From Megaleporinus macrocephalus (Eukaryota; Chordata; Actinopteri; Characiformes; Anostomidae): a DNA stretch of 64,000 bases. The position numbers and the translations under genes are program-made. The stretch is taken from assembly GCA_021613375.1 (NCBI GenBank), contig CM038719.1, positions 1,166,220-1,230,219 on the forward strand, in the 5' to 3' direction. The notes beneath the pieces are model-generated. The model was not told where the DNA came from and searched no databases. It was given only the letters and a program-made list of their open reading frames with translations. Below, in pieces: positions 25,801 through 35,929 of the stretch (position 1 is its first letter; each line of letters opens with the position of its first letter).

Positions 25801-28370
25801 CGCAGCACAGACTATAATACAGACAACCTGGAGAGAGTCTTCCAGCTCTGAGCTCAGTTCAGCTTCTATTAGACAGTCCAGCTCAGAGTCACTCTTACTA
25901 CACGCTTATAAACGTCTCTCTGTAACTCAGAGTCACTCTTACTACACGCTTATAAACGACTCTCTGTAACTCAGAGTCACTTTTACTACACGCTTATAAA
26001 CGTCTCTCTGTAACTCAGAGTCACTCTTACTACACGCTTATAAACGACTCTCTGTAACTCAGAGTCACTTTTACTACACGCTTATAAACGTCTTTCTGTA
26101 ACTCAGAGTCACTTTTACTACACGTTTATAAACGTCTCTGTAACTCAGAGTCACTTTTACTACATGCTTATAAACGTCTTTCTGTAACTCAGAGTCACTC
26201 TTACTACACGCTTATAAACGTCTCTCTGTAACTCAGAGTCACTCTTACTACACGCTTATAAACGACTCTCTGTAACTCAGAGTCACTTTTACTACACGCT
26301 TATAAACGTCTCTCTGTAACTCAGAGTCACTCTTACTACACGCTTATAAACGTCTCTCTGTAACTCAGAGTCACTCTTACTACACGCTTATAAACGTCTC
26401 TCTGTAACTCAGAGTCACTTTTACTACACGCTTATAAACGTCTCTCTGTAACTCAGAATCACTTTTACTACACGTTTATAAACGTCTCTCTGTAACTCAG
26501 AGTCACTTTTACTACACGCTTATAAACGTCTCTCTGTAACTCAGTCACTTTTACTACACGCTTATAAACATCTCTCTGTAACTCAGAATCACTTTTACTA
26601 CACGTTTATAAACGTCTCTCTGTAACTCAGAGTCACTTTTACTACACGTTTATAAACGTCTCTCTGTAACTTAGAGTCACTTTTACTACACGTTTATAAA
26701 CGTCTCTCTGTAACTCAGTCACTTTTACTACACGCTTATAAACATCTCTCTGTAACTCCGAGTCACTTTTACTACACGCTTATAAACGTCTCTCTGTAAG
26801 TCAGTCACTTTTACTACACGCTTATAAACATCTCTCTGTAACTCAGAGTCACTCTTACTACACGCTTATAAACGTCTCTCTGTAACTCAGAGTCACTCTT
26901 ACTACACGCTTATAAACGACTCTCTGTAACTCAGAGTCACTTTTACTACACGCTTATTAACATCTCTCTGTAACTCAGAGTCACTTTTACTACACGCTTA
27001 TAAACATCTCTCTGTAACTCATAGTCACTTTTATTACAGACTTATAAACGTCTCTCTGTAACTCAGATTCACTTTTACTACACTCTTATAAACGTCTCTC
27101 TGTAACTCAGATTCACTTTTACTACACGTTTATAAACGTCTCTCTGTAACTCAGAGTCACTTTTACTACACGCTTATAAACGTCTCTCTGTAACTCAGTC
27201 ACTTTTACTACACGCTTATAAACATCTCTCTGTAACTCAGAATCACTTTTACTACACGCTTATAAACGTCTCTCTGTAACTCAGAGTCACTTTTACTACA
27301 CGTTTATAAACGTCTCTCTGTAACTCAGAGTCACTTTTACTACACGTTTATAAACGTCTCTCTGTAACTCAGTCACTTTTACTACACGCTTATAAACATC
27401 TCTCTGTAACTCAGAGTCACTTTTACTACACGCTTATAAACGTCTCTCTGTAACTCAGAGTCACTTTTACTACACGCTTATAAACGTCTCTCTGTAACTC
27501 AGAGTCACTTTTACTACACGCTTATAAACGTCTCTCTGTAACTCAGAATCACTTTTACTACACGTTTATAAACGTCTCTCTGTAACTCAGAGTCACTTTT
27601 ACTACACGCTTATAAACGTCTCTCTGTAACTCAGTCACTTTTACTACACGCTTATAAACATCTCTCTGTAACTCAGTCACTTTTACTACACGATTATTAA
27701 CATCTCTCTGTAACTCAGTCACTTTTACTACACGATTTTAAACGTCTCTCTGTAACTTAGAGTCACTTTTACTACACGCTTATAAACGTCTCTCTGTAAC
27801 TCATAGTCACTTTTACTACACGCTTGTAAACGTCTCTCTGTAACTCAGATTCACTTTTACTACACGCTTATAAACGTCTCTCTGTAAGTCAGTCACTTTT
27901 ACTACACGCTTATAAACATCTCTCTGTAACTCAGAGTCACTCTTACTACACGCTTATAAACGTCTCTGTAACTCAGAGTCACTTTTACTACATGTTTATA
28001 AACGTCTCTCTGTAAGTCAGTAATTCTAATACTGTATCTCGTTCAGGTATATGGTTTTAAATCAGTACTCATTGTTTTTTCTACTACTGATGCACTGAAA
28101 ATCCTCTATGTATAATAAAAGTAATAATAATAATAACAGTAAAATAACTATTATCATTACTATTATCATTATTACATGTATTTTATTATTATTAATATTA
28201 TTATTAATAATATTTTCATTATTGTTGTTGCTGAGAAAAAAACAAAAAGAAAACTTGTTTTTAACGTGACTCTTTCAGGAGGAGGCTAAACCGGAGGAGG
28301 GTGAAGAGAAAGAGCAGGAATTCTTCGGCAAACTGGAATACACACTGGATTACAACTTCACAGACAATCA

Positions 28371-28419
<49 letters not shown>

Positions 28420-31400
28420 AAGAGAGAAAGAGAGGGAGAAAGAGAGAAAGAGAGGGAGAAAGAGAAAGAGAGAGAAAGAGAGAGAGAAAGAGAAATAGAT
28501 TAAGACATAAAGAGAGAGAGAGAGAGAAAAAAAAGAAAGAGAGAGGGAGAAATAAACAGACAGAGAGAGACAAAGATAGAGAAAGGAGAGAGATGGAGAG
28601 TTAGATAGAGGAGAAGGGAGAGAGGGAGAGAGAGATAGAGCGAGTGAGATAGTGAGAGAGAAAGATACAGAGAGAAGGAGAGAGAAATAAAGAGAGAGAG
28701 AAAGAGAGAGAGAGAGATAAAGAGAGAAGGAGAGAGATAGAGAAAGAGATAAAGAGAGTTAAAGAGAGGAGACATAGAGAGAGATAAAGAGAGATAGAGA
28801 GTGATAAAGAGAGAGGGAGAGAGCATGTGTCACAGAGAGAGAGAGAGAGATAGACAGTGAGACAGAGATAGAGATAGAGAGAGAGAGAGAGAGAGAGTGA
28901 CAGAGAGGTAGAGATAAAGAAAGAGGGAGAGAGAGAGTGAGACAGAGAAAGAGAGAGAGATAAAGAGAGAGAGACAGAGTGTAACAGAGAGAAGGAGAGA
29001 GATAGAGACTATGGAATGCTCTAATAACCCTTCAGGGTGTTGGAGGTGTTGGAGGTGTTGAAGGTGAAGGAGAGGTTGAAGGTGTTGAAGGTGTTGGATG
29101 TGTTGGAGGTGTTGAAGGTGTTGAAGGTGTTGAAGGTGTTGATAGTGAAGGAGAGGTTGAAGGTGTTGAAGGTGTTGAAGGTGCTGGATGTGTTAGAGGT
29201 GTTGAAGGTGTTGGAGGTGTTGAAGGTGTTGAAGGTGTTGATAGTGAAGGAGAGGTTGAAGGTGTTGAAGGTGTTGAAGGTGTTGGATGTGTTGGAGGTG
29301 TTGAAGGTGTTGGAGGTGTTGAAGGTGTTGAAGGTGAAGGAGAGGTTGAAGGTGTTGAAGGTGTTGAAGGTGTTGAAGGTGTTGAGTGTGTTGAAGGTGT
29401 TGAAGGTGTTGAAGGTGTTGGAGGTGTTGAAGGTGTTGAAGGTGAAGGAGAGGTTGAAGGTGTTGAAGGTGAAGGAGAGGTTGAAGGTGTTGAAGGTGTT
29501 GAAGGTGAAGGAGAGGTTGAAGGTGTTGAAGGTGTTGGATGTGTTGAAGGTGTTGGAGGTGTTGAAGGTGTTGAAGGTGAAGGAGAGGTTGAAGGTGTTG
29601 AAGGTGAAGGAGAGGTGTAACAGAGAGAAGGAGAGAGATAGAGATTATGGAATGCTCTAATAACCCTTCAGGGTGTTGGAGGTGTTGAAGGTGAAGAAGA
29701 GGTTGAAGGTGTTGAAGGTGTTGAAGGTGTTGAAGGTGAAGGAGAGGTTGAAGGTGTTGAAGGTGTTGAAGGTGTTGGATGTGTTGGAGGTGTTGAAGGT
29801 GTTGGAGGTGTTGAAGGTGTTGAAGGTGAAGGAGAGGTTGAAGGTGTTGAAGGTGTTGAAGGTGTTGGATGTGTTGAAGGTGTTAAAGGTGTTGGAGGTG
29901 TTGGAGGTGTTGAAGGTGTTGAAGGTGAAGGAGAGGTTGAAGGTGTTGAAGGTGAAGGAGAGGTTGAAGGTGTTGAAGGTGTTGGAGGTGTTGAAGGTGA
30001 AGGAGAAGTTGAAGGTGTTGAAGGTGTTGGATGTGTTGGAGGTGTTGAAGGTGTTGAAGGTGAAGGAGAGGTTGAAGGTGTTGAAGGTGTTGGATGTGTT
30101 GAAGGTGTTGAAGGTGTTGAAGGTGTTGAAGGTGAAGGAGAGGTTGAAGGTGTTGAAGGTGTTGAAGGTGTTGGATGTGTTGGAGGTGTTGAAGGTGTTG
30201 AAGGTGTTGGAGGCGTTGAGGTTGTTGGAGGTGTTGGAGGTGTTGAAGGTGTTGGAGGTGTTGGAGGTGTTGGGAGAGGGTCTAAGGGTTTACCTGAGAA
30301 TTCCCAGCCATTTGAACGACTGTCCATGTCGCGGTCAGGAACATTTGCATGTAATTCCTTCTTTTTCAGCTCATCGTGGGAATTCTGCAAGCCCAGGATC
30401 TGCCTGCTATGGATATAGGTGGAACTTCTGATCCCTACGTGAAAGTATACATGCTCCCGGACAAGAAGAAGAAGTTTGAGACCAAAGTCCAGCGCAAGAA
30501 CCTGTGTCCAGTGTTCAACGAGACGTTTATATTCAAGGTGAAGTTTAATCTCGTTCTTGTGCACACAGCGGAATCTGACCTCCACTTTTAACCCATCCGT
30601 GAAGTGAAACACCACACATACACTCACTAGTGAACACACACATACACACACTAGTGGAAACACACAGTACAGGGCAGTGAAAATACCCACATACACACAC
30701 ACTAGTGAACACACAATAGGGAGCAGTGAGCACACTCGTCTGGAGTGGTGAGCAGCCCCATCCACAGTACCTGGGGAGCAGTTGGGGGTTCAGGGGATTA
30801 AACCAATAACCTTCCAGTCACGGTCAAGGCCGGTTCACTAGCCTTCAAACTCACGACTGCCCCCGTATTTCTGTTTGGTACGTCCCAGCTGCCCTTGTAT
30901 TTGTATTTGATGGCAAACGGACCAGCTGGTGACTTTAAACAATGTTATGTAACATTAACGTTCACCCACCGGTTTCCTGCTCGTCATCTTTCCTCAGATT
31001 CCTTTCAACGACCTGGCCGGCCAGACTCTGGTCCTGCAGGTGTTTGACTTTGACCGCTTCGGTAAGCATGACGTGATCGGAGAGATCAAAATTCCCATGA
31101 ACAGCATTGACCTCGGACAGCCCATTCATGAGTGGAAGGATCTGGTGGGAGGAGAGAAAGAGGAGGTAAGTTTCTGGACGTCTGATCTCGTGTCTGTCTC
31201 TTTACTGTGTTATCTGTGAGCTTCATTCAGCTCAGTAGAAATAGGAGCATCACTGAGTACCCACTGCACTCGAACCCCAGTCCATCTGCATCCATACCTT
31301 CTTCTCTCTGAGCAGCAAGAAAAGCTCGGTGACATCTGCATCTCCCTGCGATACGTCCCCACCTCAGGGAAGCTCACCGTCTGCGTGATGGAGGCAAAGA

Positions 31401-34400
31401 ACCTGAAGAAGATGGACGTTGGTGGTTTATCAGGTGAGTGCTGGACAGGTCACCTCAACCGAGTCAACAAGATCACAGAATCAGTTTAGAACTACTGACC
31501 ATTAGAGTTTGTACACAAAGGAATTTAACCTATCCATACAGTGAAACACCCACATACACACACTAGTGAACACACACACACACTAGTTAGCACACACACA
31601 CACACACACTAGTGAACACACATGAGGCAGTGAGACACTTACATACACACACACTAGTGAACACACATGAGGCAGTGAGACACTTACATACACACACACT
31701 AGTGAACACACATGAGGGGGCAGTGAAACACTAGGGAACACACACAGTAGGAAGAAGGAAAACACCCACATACACACACATGGGTCTTTGATCAAGTGCA
31801 CTTCTGTCGTGTCCTGTCAGTTCAGGGAACCAGCAACCTATCAGTCATCAGCTACTAGCCAATCCCTCTGTACGATACAAGTCAAAAAATTGGGCTCACC
31901 CACCTGAGTATATACTGCATTAAATCAAATAAGGTGTAGGTGTAAGTGTAGGTCTAGGTGTAGGTCTAGGTGTAGGTGTAGAGAGGTCTGTGTAAAGGTA
32001 TGGAAGTGTAGTCTATCTTCATGGTGTGTTTTGTGAATGGTATGAGGGTCATTACTCTGATCAGCACTGATTGGTCTGTTCGTAAGTGTAGGTGTAAGTG
32101 TAGGTCTAGGTGTAGGTGTAAGTGTAGGTGTAAGTGTATGTGTATGTGTAAGTGTAGGTCTAGATGTAGGTGTAGGTGTAGGTGTAAGTGTAGGTGTAGG
32201 TGTAGGTGTAAGTGTAGGTGTAGGTGTAGGTGTAAGTGTAGGTCTAGGTGTAGGTCTAGGTGTAGGTGTAAGTGTAGGTGTAAGTGTATGTGTAGGTGTA
32301 AGTGTAGGTGTAAGTGTAGGTGTAGGTGTAAGTGTAGGTCTAGGTGTAGGTGTAAGTGTAGGTGTAAGTGTATGTGTAGGTGTAAGTGTAGGTGTAAGTG
32401 TAGGTGTAGGTGTAAGTGTAGGTCTAGGTGTAGGTCTAGGTGTAGGTGTAGAGAGGTCTGTGTAAAGGTATGGAAGTGTAGTCTATCTTCATGGTGTGTT
32501 TTGTGAATGGTATGAGGGTCATTACTCTGATCAGCACTGATTGGTCTGTTCGTAAGTGTAGGTGTAAGTGTAGGTGTAGGTGTAGGTGTAAGTGTAGGTG
32601 TAAGTGTATGTGTATGTGTAAGTGTAGGTCTAGGTGTAGGTGTAGAGAGGTCTGTGTAAAGGTATGGAAGTGTAGTCTATCTTCATGGTGTGTTTTGTAA
32701 ATGGTATGAGGGTCATTACTCTGATCAGCACTGATTGGTCTGTTCGTAGATCCTTTTGTGAAGGTGGTTCTGCAGCACAACGGGAAACGACTGAAAAAGA
32801 AGAAGACAACAGTGAAACAGAACACTCTGAACCCGTACTTCAACGAGAGCTTCAGCTTTGAGATCCCGTTTGCACAGATACAGGTAAAGCGTGGGTGACC
32901 ACACCATCACTACAGCTTATTAGTGACCTGTACATCAGTGAGATACACCTAGACCTACCTACACCTAGACCCACCTACACCTAGACCCACCTTCACCTAG
33001 ACCCACCTTCACCTAGACCCACCTAGACCCACCTACACCTAGACCCACCTTCACCTAGACCTACCTAGACCCACCTACACCTAGACCCACCTACACCCAG
33101 ACCCACCTACACCTAGACCCACCTTCACCTAGACCCACCTACACCTAGACCCACCTTCACCTAGACCCACCTACACCTAGACCCACCTTCACCTAGACCC
33201 ACCTAGACCCACCTTCACCTAGACCCACCTAGACCCACCTACACCTAGACCCACCTTCACCTAGACCTACCTAGACCCACCTACACATAGACCCACCTAC
33301 ACCCAGACCCACCTACACCTAGACCCACCTTCACCTAGACCCACCTACACCTAGACCCACCTACACCTAGACCCACCTTCACCTAGACCCACCTACACCT
33401 AGACACACCTTCACCTAGACCCACCTAGACCACCTACACCTAGACCCACCTAGACCCACCTACACCTAGACCCACCTTCACCTAGACCCACCTAGACCCA
33501 CCTACACCTAGACCCACCTTCACCTAGACCCACCTAGACCCACCTACACCTAGACCCACCTACACCTAGACCCACCTAGACCCACCTACACCTAGACCCA
33601 CCTACACCTACACCCCGCGCTCACTGAGTGGAAGGAAACCTTTCATCAGGTTAATTAAACAGAGAATAAACTACCATAGACTAACCAGCTAACAGGCTAA
33701 TCAATCATAGGACAGCTAATCATAGGATAACTAATTACAGACTCATCAATTATAGGATAACTAATTACAGACTAATCAATCATAGGATAACCAATCATAG
33801 GTAACTAATTACAGACTAATTAATCATAGGATAACCAATCATAGGATAACTAATTACAGACTAATCAATCATAGGATAACCAATCATAGGTAACTAATTA
33901 CAGACTAATTAATCATAGGATAACCAATCATAGGATAACTAATTACAGACTAATTAATCATAGGATAACCAATCATAGGATAACTAATTACAGACTCATC
34001 AATCATAGGATAACCAATCATAGGTAACTAATTACAGACTAATTAATCATAGGATAACCAATCATAGGATAACTAATTACAGACTAATTAATCATAGGAT
34101 AACCAATCATAGGTAACTAATTACAGACTCATCAATCATAGGATAACCCATCGTAGGACACCCAATGACAGGCTAATTAATCATATGATAACCAATCATA
34201 GAAAATCTAATTACAGGCTTATCAATCATAGGCTATCCAATCATAGGCTAACCAATCAGAGGCTAATTAACAAGCTACTCAATCACAGGATAATCAATCA
34301 TAGACTAACCAATCATAGGCTAAGCAATTATAGGATAACCAATCACAAGCTAACCAATCACAGGCTAATCAATCATGGGATAAATAATTATAGAAAATCC

Positions 34401-34744
34401 AATTACAGTATGAGCTAACCAATCACAAGGTATTCATTCACAGAATACACAATAACAGTCTAATCAATCATAAAAGGTTGTATGTGTTGGGTTTTGTTTT
34501 TTTAATAACCCCTCTGTTCTCGGTTCCTCTGTAGAAGATCCAGGTGCTGATCACAGTCTACGACTACGATAAGCTGGGCAGCAATGATGCCATCGGGAAG
34601 TGCTGGATTGGCTACGGAGCCAGCGGAGTGGGCCTGCGCCACTGGTCAGACATGCTGGCCAATCCCAGACGCCCTGTGGCCCAGTGGCACACCCTGCAGC
34701 CCGAGGAGGAGGTGGACGCAGCGCTGAAGGCTCCAATCCGCTGA
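13740..34744 (+). CDS. syt5: Synaptotagmin, Syt1/2/5 class, probably synaptotagmin-5 (whole coding region, 8 exons)
   Basis: Joins 13740-13890, 25620-25792, 28279-28371, 30370-30537, 30998-31165, 31316-31433, 32750-32883 and 34535-34744; all junctions are GT-AG and keep frame, giving 404 residues (Syt1 is about 421, mammalian SYT5 386). Order: proline-rich lumenal end 1-50, membrane span about 54-75, cysteines C71, C74 and C78 that could be palmitoylated, basic then acidic linker 76-124, C2A about 125-245, C2B about 256-390. C2B has all five calcium aspartates (D285, D291, D345, D347, D353), the polybasic KRLKKKK (303-309), ANPRRP and WHTL at 386-389. C2A keeps D154, D160, D212, D214 and D220, but the serine that helps bind calcium in Syt1 is G217. 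Family role: calcium sensor on secretory or synaptic vesicles that binds SNAREs and acidic lipids. The name syt5 rests on similarity by eye and the tnnt1 neighbour; syt1, syt2 or syt8 paralogues are less likely alternatives. Confidence 0.88.
13903..22842. repeat. 34-bp minisatellite, about 260 copies, intron 1 of syt5
   Basis: About 8.94 kb of the unit CTACTACACTAATGAATACA plus CTTCTATACTTCAC. It begins 12 bp after the exon 1 donor. Variants (CTAATCAATA, CACTACTATA, GAGTACAC, CAGTTC, ACAATACT) recur in the same order in distant blocks, so higher-order duplication is present: 21831-22160 matches 22239-22570 at a 408-bp offset (12 units), and 15471-15760 matches 17236-17520. G is nearly absent on the + strand. 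No coding potential; short frames at 14152-14458 are by-products. Confidence 0.98.
22850..24850. repeat. 21-bp GTGGTGATG minisatellite, about 95 copies, intron 1 of syt5
   Basis: About 2 kb of GTTTACAGTGGTGGTGATGAT with 15-, 18-, 21- and 24-bp variants, all multiples of three. Both strands therefore remain open for more than 550 codons (23191-24915 and 24833-23178). These frames are pure repeat with no start context or domain and should not be annotated as genes. A 43-bp non-repeat edge (TGTTACACTTTATCATAAAA...) occurs at 23155-23193 and again at 24815-24853. Confidence 0.97.
24851..25125 (+). repeat. Intron 1 segment containing interspersed repeat fragment, copy 2
   Basis: 24935-25030 matches 13426-13525 (GACGTCTGGTTCCATTCACC onward) with scattered changes. 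The remaining bases are AT-rich and unremarkable. Confidence 0.5.
25125..25600. repeat. Degenerate CCATCCATC/CTATCCATC tetranucleotide array
   Basis: Imperfect ATCC/ATCT repeat ending in the polypyrimidine tract (TATTCTCTCTCTCTTTCAG) of the exon 2 acceptor. The frame that appears to run into exon 2 from 25383 or 25448 is intronic. Confidence 0.85.
25620..25792 (+). CDS. syt5: syt5 coding exon 2: transmembrane segment and basic linker
   Basis: Acceptor CTCTCTCTTTCAG|TG. Encodes residues 51-108: [20 protein letters not shown] continuing AFCIYKKC, then [20 protein letters not shown] and GEGEEGA. A 22-residue hydrophobic span followed by cysteines and a dense basic stop-transfer region is the standard synaptotagmin membrane anchor. 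Donor GCG|GTGAGA, phase 0. Reading through the donor would add about 59 residues before a stop in the intron (25967). Confidence 0.9.
25882..28025. repeat. 44-bp minisatellite, about 49 copies, intron 2 of syt5
   Basis: Unit CGTCTCTCTGTAACTCAGAG plus TCACTTTTACTACACGCTTATAAA (44 bp). Variants include CTCTTAC/TTTTAC, GTTTATAA, and units shortened by loss of AGAG (CAGTCAC). It starts about 90 bp after the exon 2 donor. 28026-28278 is AT-rich unique intron leading to the exon 3 acceptor TCTTTCAG. Confidence 0.97.
28279..28371 (+). CDS. syt5: syt5 coding exon 3: linker to start of C2A
   Basis: Encodes residues 109-139: [20 protein letters not shown] then [22 protein letters not shown] corresponds to the GKLQYSLDYDF opening of C2A in Syt1/2/5. 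Phase 0 at both ends. The donor CAG|GTGAGAGAGAG merges directly into a GA array. Confidence 0.9.
28372..29015. repeat. GA-rich purine tract, intron 3 of syt5
   Basis: About 640 bp of nearly pure purine on the + strand, mostly AGAGAG with AAAG, GGGA and ATAGAG interruptions. It starts at the donor GT itself. The minus frames rich in S and L at 28358-28826 are shadows. Confidence 0.95.
29036..30275. repeat. 9-bp GGTGTTGAA minisatellite, intron 3 of syt5
   Basis: About 1.24 kb of GGTGTTGAA, GGTGTTGGA and GGTGAAGGAGAGGTTGAA, all multiples of three, so long frames stay open on both strands (29037-29660, 29673-30431, 30765-29668). The array is interrupted at 29616-29672 by a copy of its own left flank (28980-29040). 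The frame 29673-30431 runs into exon 4 in another frame and is not evidence of coding. Confidence 0.95.
30370..30537 (+). CDS. syt5: syt5 coding exon 4: C2A, first half
   Basis: Residues 140-195, starting [20 protein letters not shown] and continuing [20 protein letters not shown], ending FNETFIFK. D154 and D160 are the first two C2A calcium ligands. Acceptor CTTTTTCAG, donor AAG|GTGAAG, phase 0 both ends. C171-type residues are not special here; the sequence CPVFNE replaces the usual NPVFNE of Syt1. Confidence 0.95.
30580..30875 (+). repeat. Fish interspersed repeat (AACCCATCC...ACTAGTGAACACAC...), intron 4
   Basis: Contains TAACCCATCCGTGAAGTGAA, repeated ACTAGTGAACACACA, GGGGAGCAGTTGGGGGTTCA and ends CACGACTGCCCCC. 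I recognise this arrangement as a common dispersed repeat of otophysan fishes. Partial copies are at 31525-31800 and, inverted, at 63245-63425. Confidence 0.65.
30998..31165 (+). CDS. syt5: syt5 coding exon 5: C2A, second half
   Basis: Residues 196-251: [20 protein letters not shown] then [37 protein letters not shown]212, D214 and D220 are calcium ligands; position 217 is G where Syt1 has S. Acceptor TTTCCTCAG, donor GAG|GTAAGT, phase 0. Confidence 0.95.
31316..31433 (+). CDS. syt5: syt5 coding exon 6: start of C2B
   Basis: Residues 252-290: [20 protein letters not shown] then [19 protein letters not shown], the most conserved opening of C2B in this class; D285 is a calcium ligand. Ends with one base (G) of codon 291, donor G|GTGAGT, phase 1. 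Confidence 0.95.
31525..31800 (+). repeat. Fish interspersed repeat, second copy, intron 6
   Basis: CCTATCCATACAGTGAAACA, then several ACTAGTGAACACACATGAGG units: the middle part of the repeat at 30580-30875, with the ACTAGTGAACACAC block locally expanded. Confidence 0.6.
31930..32660. repeat. GTGTAG/GTGTAA hexamer array with embedded copies of the splice-acceptor flank
   Basis: Hexamers GTGTAG, GTGTAA, GTCTAG and GTGTAT. The array is broken twice by a ~108-bp non-repeat block (31980-32083 and 32449-32553) that is also found at 32643-32749 directly before exon 7. Frames at 32021-32506 and 32491-32700 rich in C, R and K arise from the hexamer and are not genes. Confidence 0.95.
32750..32883 (+). 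CDS. syt5: syt5 coding exon 7: C2B middle
   Basis: Residues 291-335: [20 protein letters not shown] then [25 protein letters not shown]. Holds ligand D291 and the polybasic patch 303-309 that in Syt1 binds PIP2 and SNAREs. Acceptor TGTTCGTAG has a poor pyrimidine tract; donor CAG|GTAAAG, phase 0. Confidence 0.95.
32942..33615. repeat. 16-bp CACCTAGACCCACCTA minisatellite, intron 7
   Basis: About 670 bp of CACCTAGACCCACCTA and CACCTAGACCCACCTT plus a shorter CCTAGACCCA variant. Starts about 60 bp after the donor. No G outside the GAC of each unit, so strand-asymmetric. Confidence 0.95.
33690..34470. repeat. ~45-bp AT-rich minisatellite, intron 7
   Basis: Unit CTAATTACAGACTAATCAAT followed by CATAGGATAACCAATCATAGGATAA, with 43-bp variants, regular to about 34150 and then decaying. 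The frame 34185-34418 is a by-product. Confidence 0.9.
34535..34744 (+). CDS. syt5: syt5 coding exon 8: end of C2B and stop
   Basis: Residues 336-404 from [20 protein letters not shown] to DAALKAPIR, stop TGA at 34742-34744. Ligands D345, D347, D353; [20 protein letters not shown] includes the bottom arginines (380, 381) and the start of WHTL. Acceptor CCTCTGTAG, phase 0. No AATAAA signal lies within 150 bp of the stop. Confidence 0.95.
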   Translation, partial: KIQVLITVYDYDKLGSNDAIGKCWIGYGASGVGLRHWSDMLANPRRPVAQWHTLQPEEEVDAALKAPIR

Positions 34745-34895
34745 ACACACAGAGCACTCTCGTTTACCGTCACTCACATAGAGAACGTACACTCCACTTC
34801 AAACACTCCTTTATTTACCCTCCCGCACGCTAACGAGCCCTTCCCTGACAAGAGCGTCAGTCTGAGCTGAGACCATGAGACAACACACTGAAATA

Positions 34896-35929
34896 CACTG
34901 TATGGACAAAAGTATTGGGACACCTATTAATCATTCAATTCAGGTGTTTCATTCAGACCCATTATGACAGGTGTATATAGTCAAGCAGTTAACCCTGCAA
35001 TCACATTAGTGAAAGAGTGTGAGGTTCTAAAGAGCTACTGAACTCCAGCGTGGTCTGTAATAGGGTCAACCGTCAAAGGTCAGTTAGTGAAACTTCGCCA
35101 TTCCTAGATTTTCACCATCAGCTGTGAAAGTTTGATTGAACACTGGAAGTGTTTAGGAATCACAGTATCTCAGTCACAAAGTGTAAGAGCAGGTAAAGTT
35201 ACAGAGCGGGGACTCTGAGTGCTGAGCACAGTGTGTAGACATCTCCAACACTTTGCTGACCAATAGCTGCAGAGTTCAGACATCTCCTCTGGCTTCAACA
35301 TCAGCACCAACACTGTGGAGCCTCATGTCCAAGCAGCTGAACATCACCAAGCCTCACATCACTGAGCACAACACAGAGCGTCAGATAGAGTAAAGCTCCG
35401 CCGCTGGACTCTGGAGCAGTGGACACGTGTTCTGTGGAGTGACCAATCACACTTCTGTATCTGGCAGTCTGATGGTCGAGTCTGGGTTTGGAGAACACCA
35501 GGAGAACATTACCTGCCTGACTGCACTGTGACTGGAAAGTCTGAAGGAGGAGGGATGATGATGCTACAGGGGTGGGCCGAGACCCCTTCCAACTTTGTGG
35601 GAACAGCTTGTGGAAGAACCTTTTCTGTTCCACCACGACTGACTGTGTTCCCGTGTAGCAGGCTGGTTGGGTGAGTTTTGGTGTGGAAGAACTTGACTGA
35701 CCCTCCAGACCTCATTCAACATCATTGGGATGAACTAGAACAGAGATTGTGAGCCTCTTGTCCAACATCAGCATCTCACAAACGTTCTTCTGGATGAACA
35801 GCACAAGTTTCAATAGATGCTTCAAAATCTTATAGAAGCTTCCAAGAAGCTGTAGTAGCTGCCTGTGGATTTAGACGGGGGGGTCATAACAGCTCCTGTA
35901 GGCGTCCCAATACTTTTGTCCATACAGTG
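34896..35929 (+). mobile_element. Tc1-like transposon copy with intact terminal inverted repeats, dead transposase
   Basis: 1,034 bp flanked by TA at 34894-34895 and 35930-35931. The ends CACTGTATGGACAAAAGTAT and its reverse complement at the right match over about 30 bp with one change. Inside, + strand sequence follows fish Tc1 transposase: ACTCCAGCGTGGT near 35043, LEQWTRVLWSDQSHF-like coding near 35410-35455, QSDGRVWVW near 35466-35490, VWKNLTDPPDL near 35681-35715. Stops and frameshifts break it and segments are missing. Sits about 150 bp after the syt5 stop, so it may be in the 3' untranslated region. Confidence 0.88.

Noticed and set aside
25793..25969. C-terminal extension of syt5 exon 2 into intron 2 (about 59 residues)
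   Set aside because: A strong GTGAGA donor is present and exon 3 continues in frame with the conserved linker; the extension would remove both C2 domains.
29668..30765. 365-codon minus-strand frame rich in T, P and S, mucin-like in appearance
   Set aside because: It is the reverse complement of the GGTGTTGAA array and runs antisense through a conserved syt5 exon.
32942..33615. Interstitial telomere-like repeats (CCTAGACCC)
   Set aside because: The unit is 16 bp and does not contain the vertebrate CCCTAA hexamer in series.
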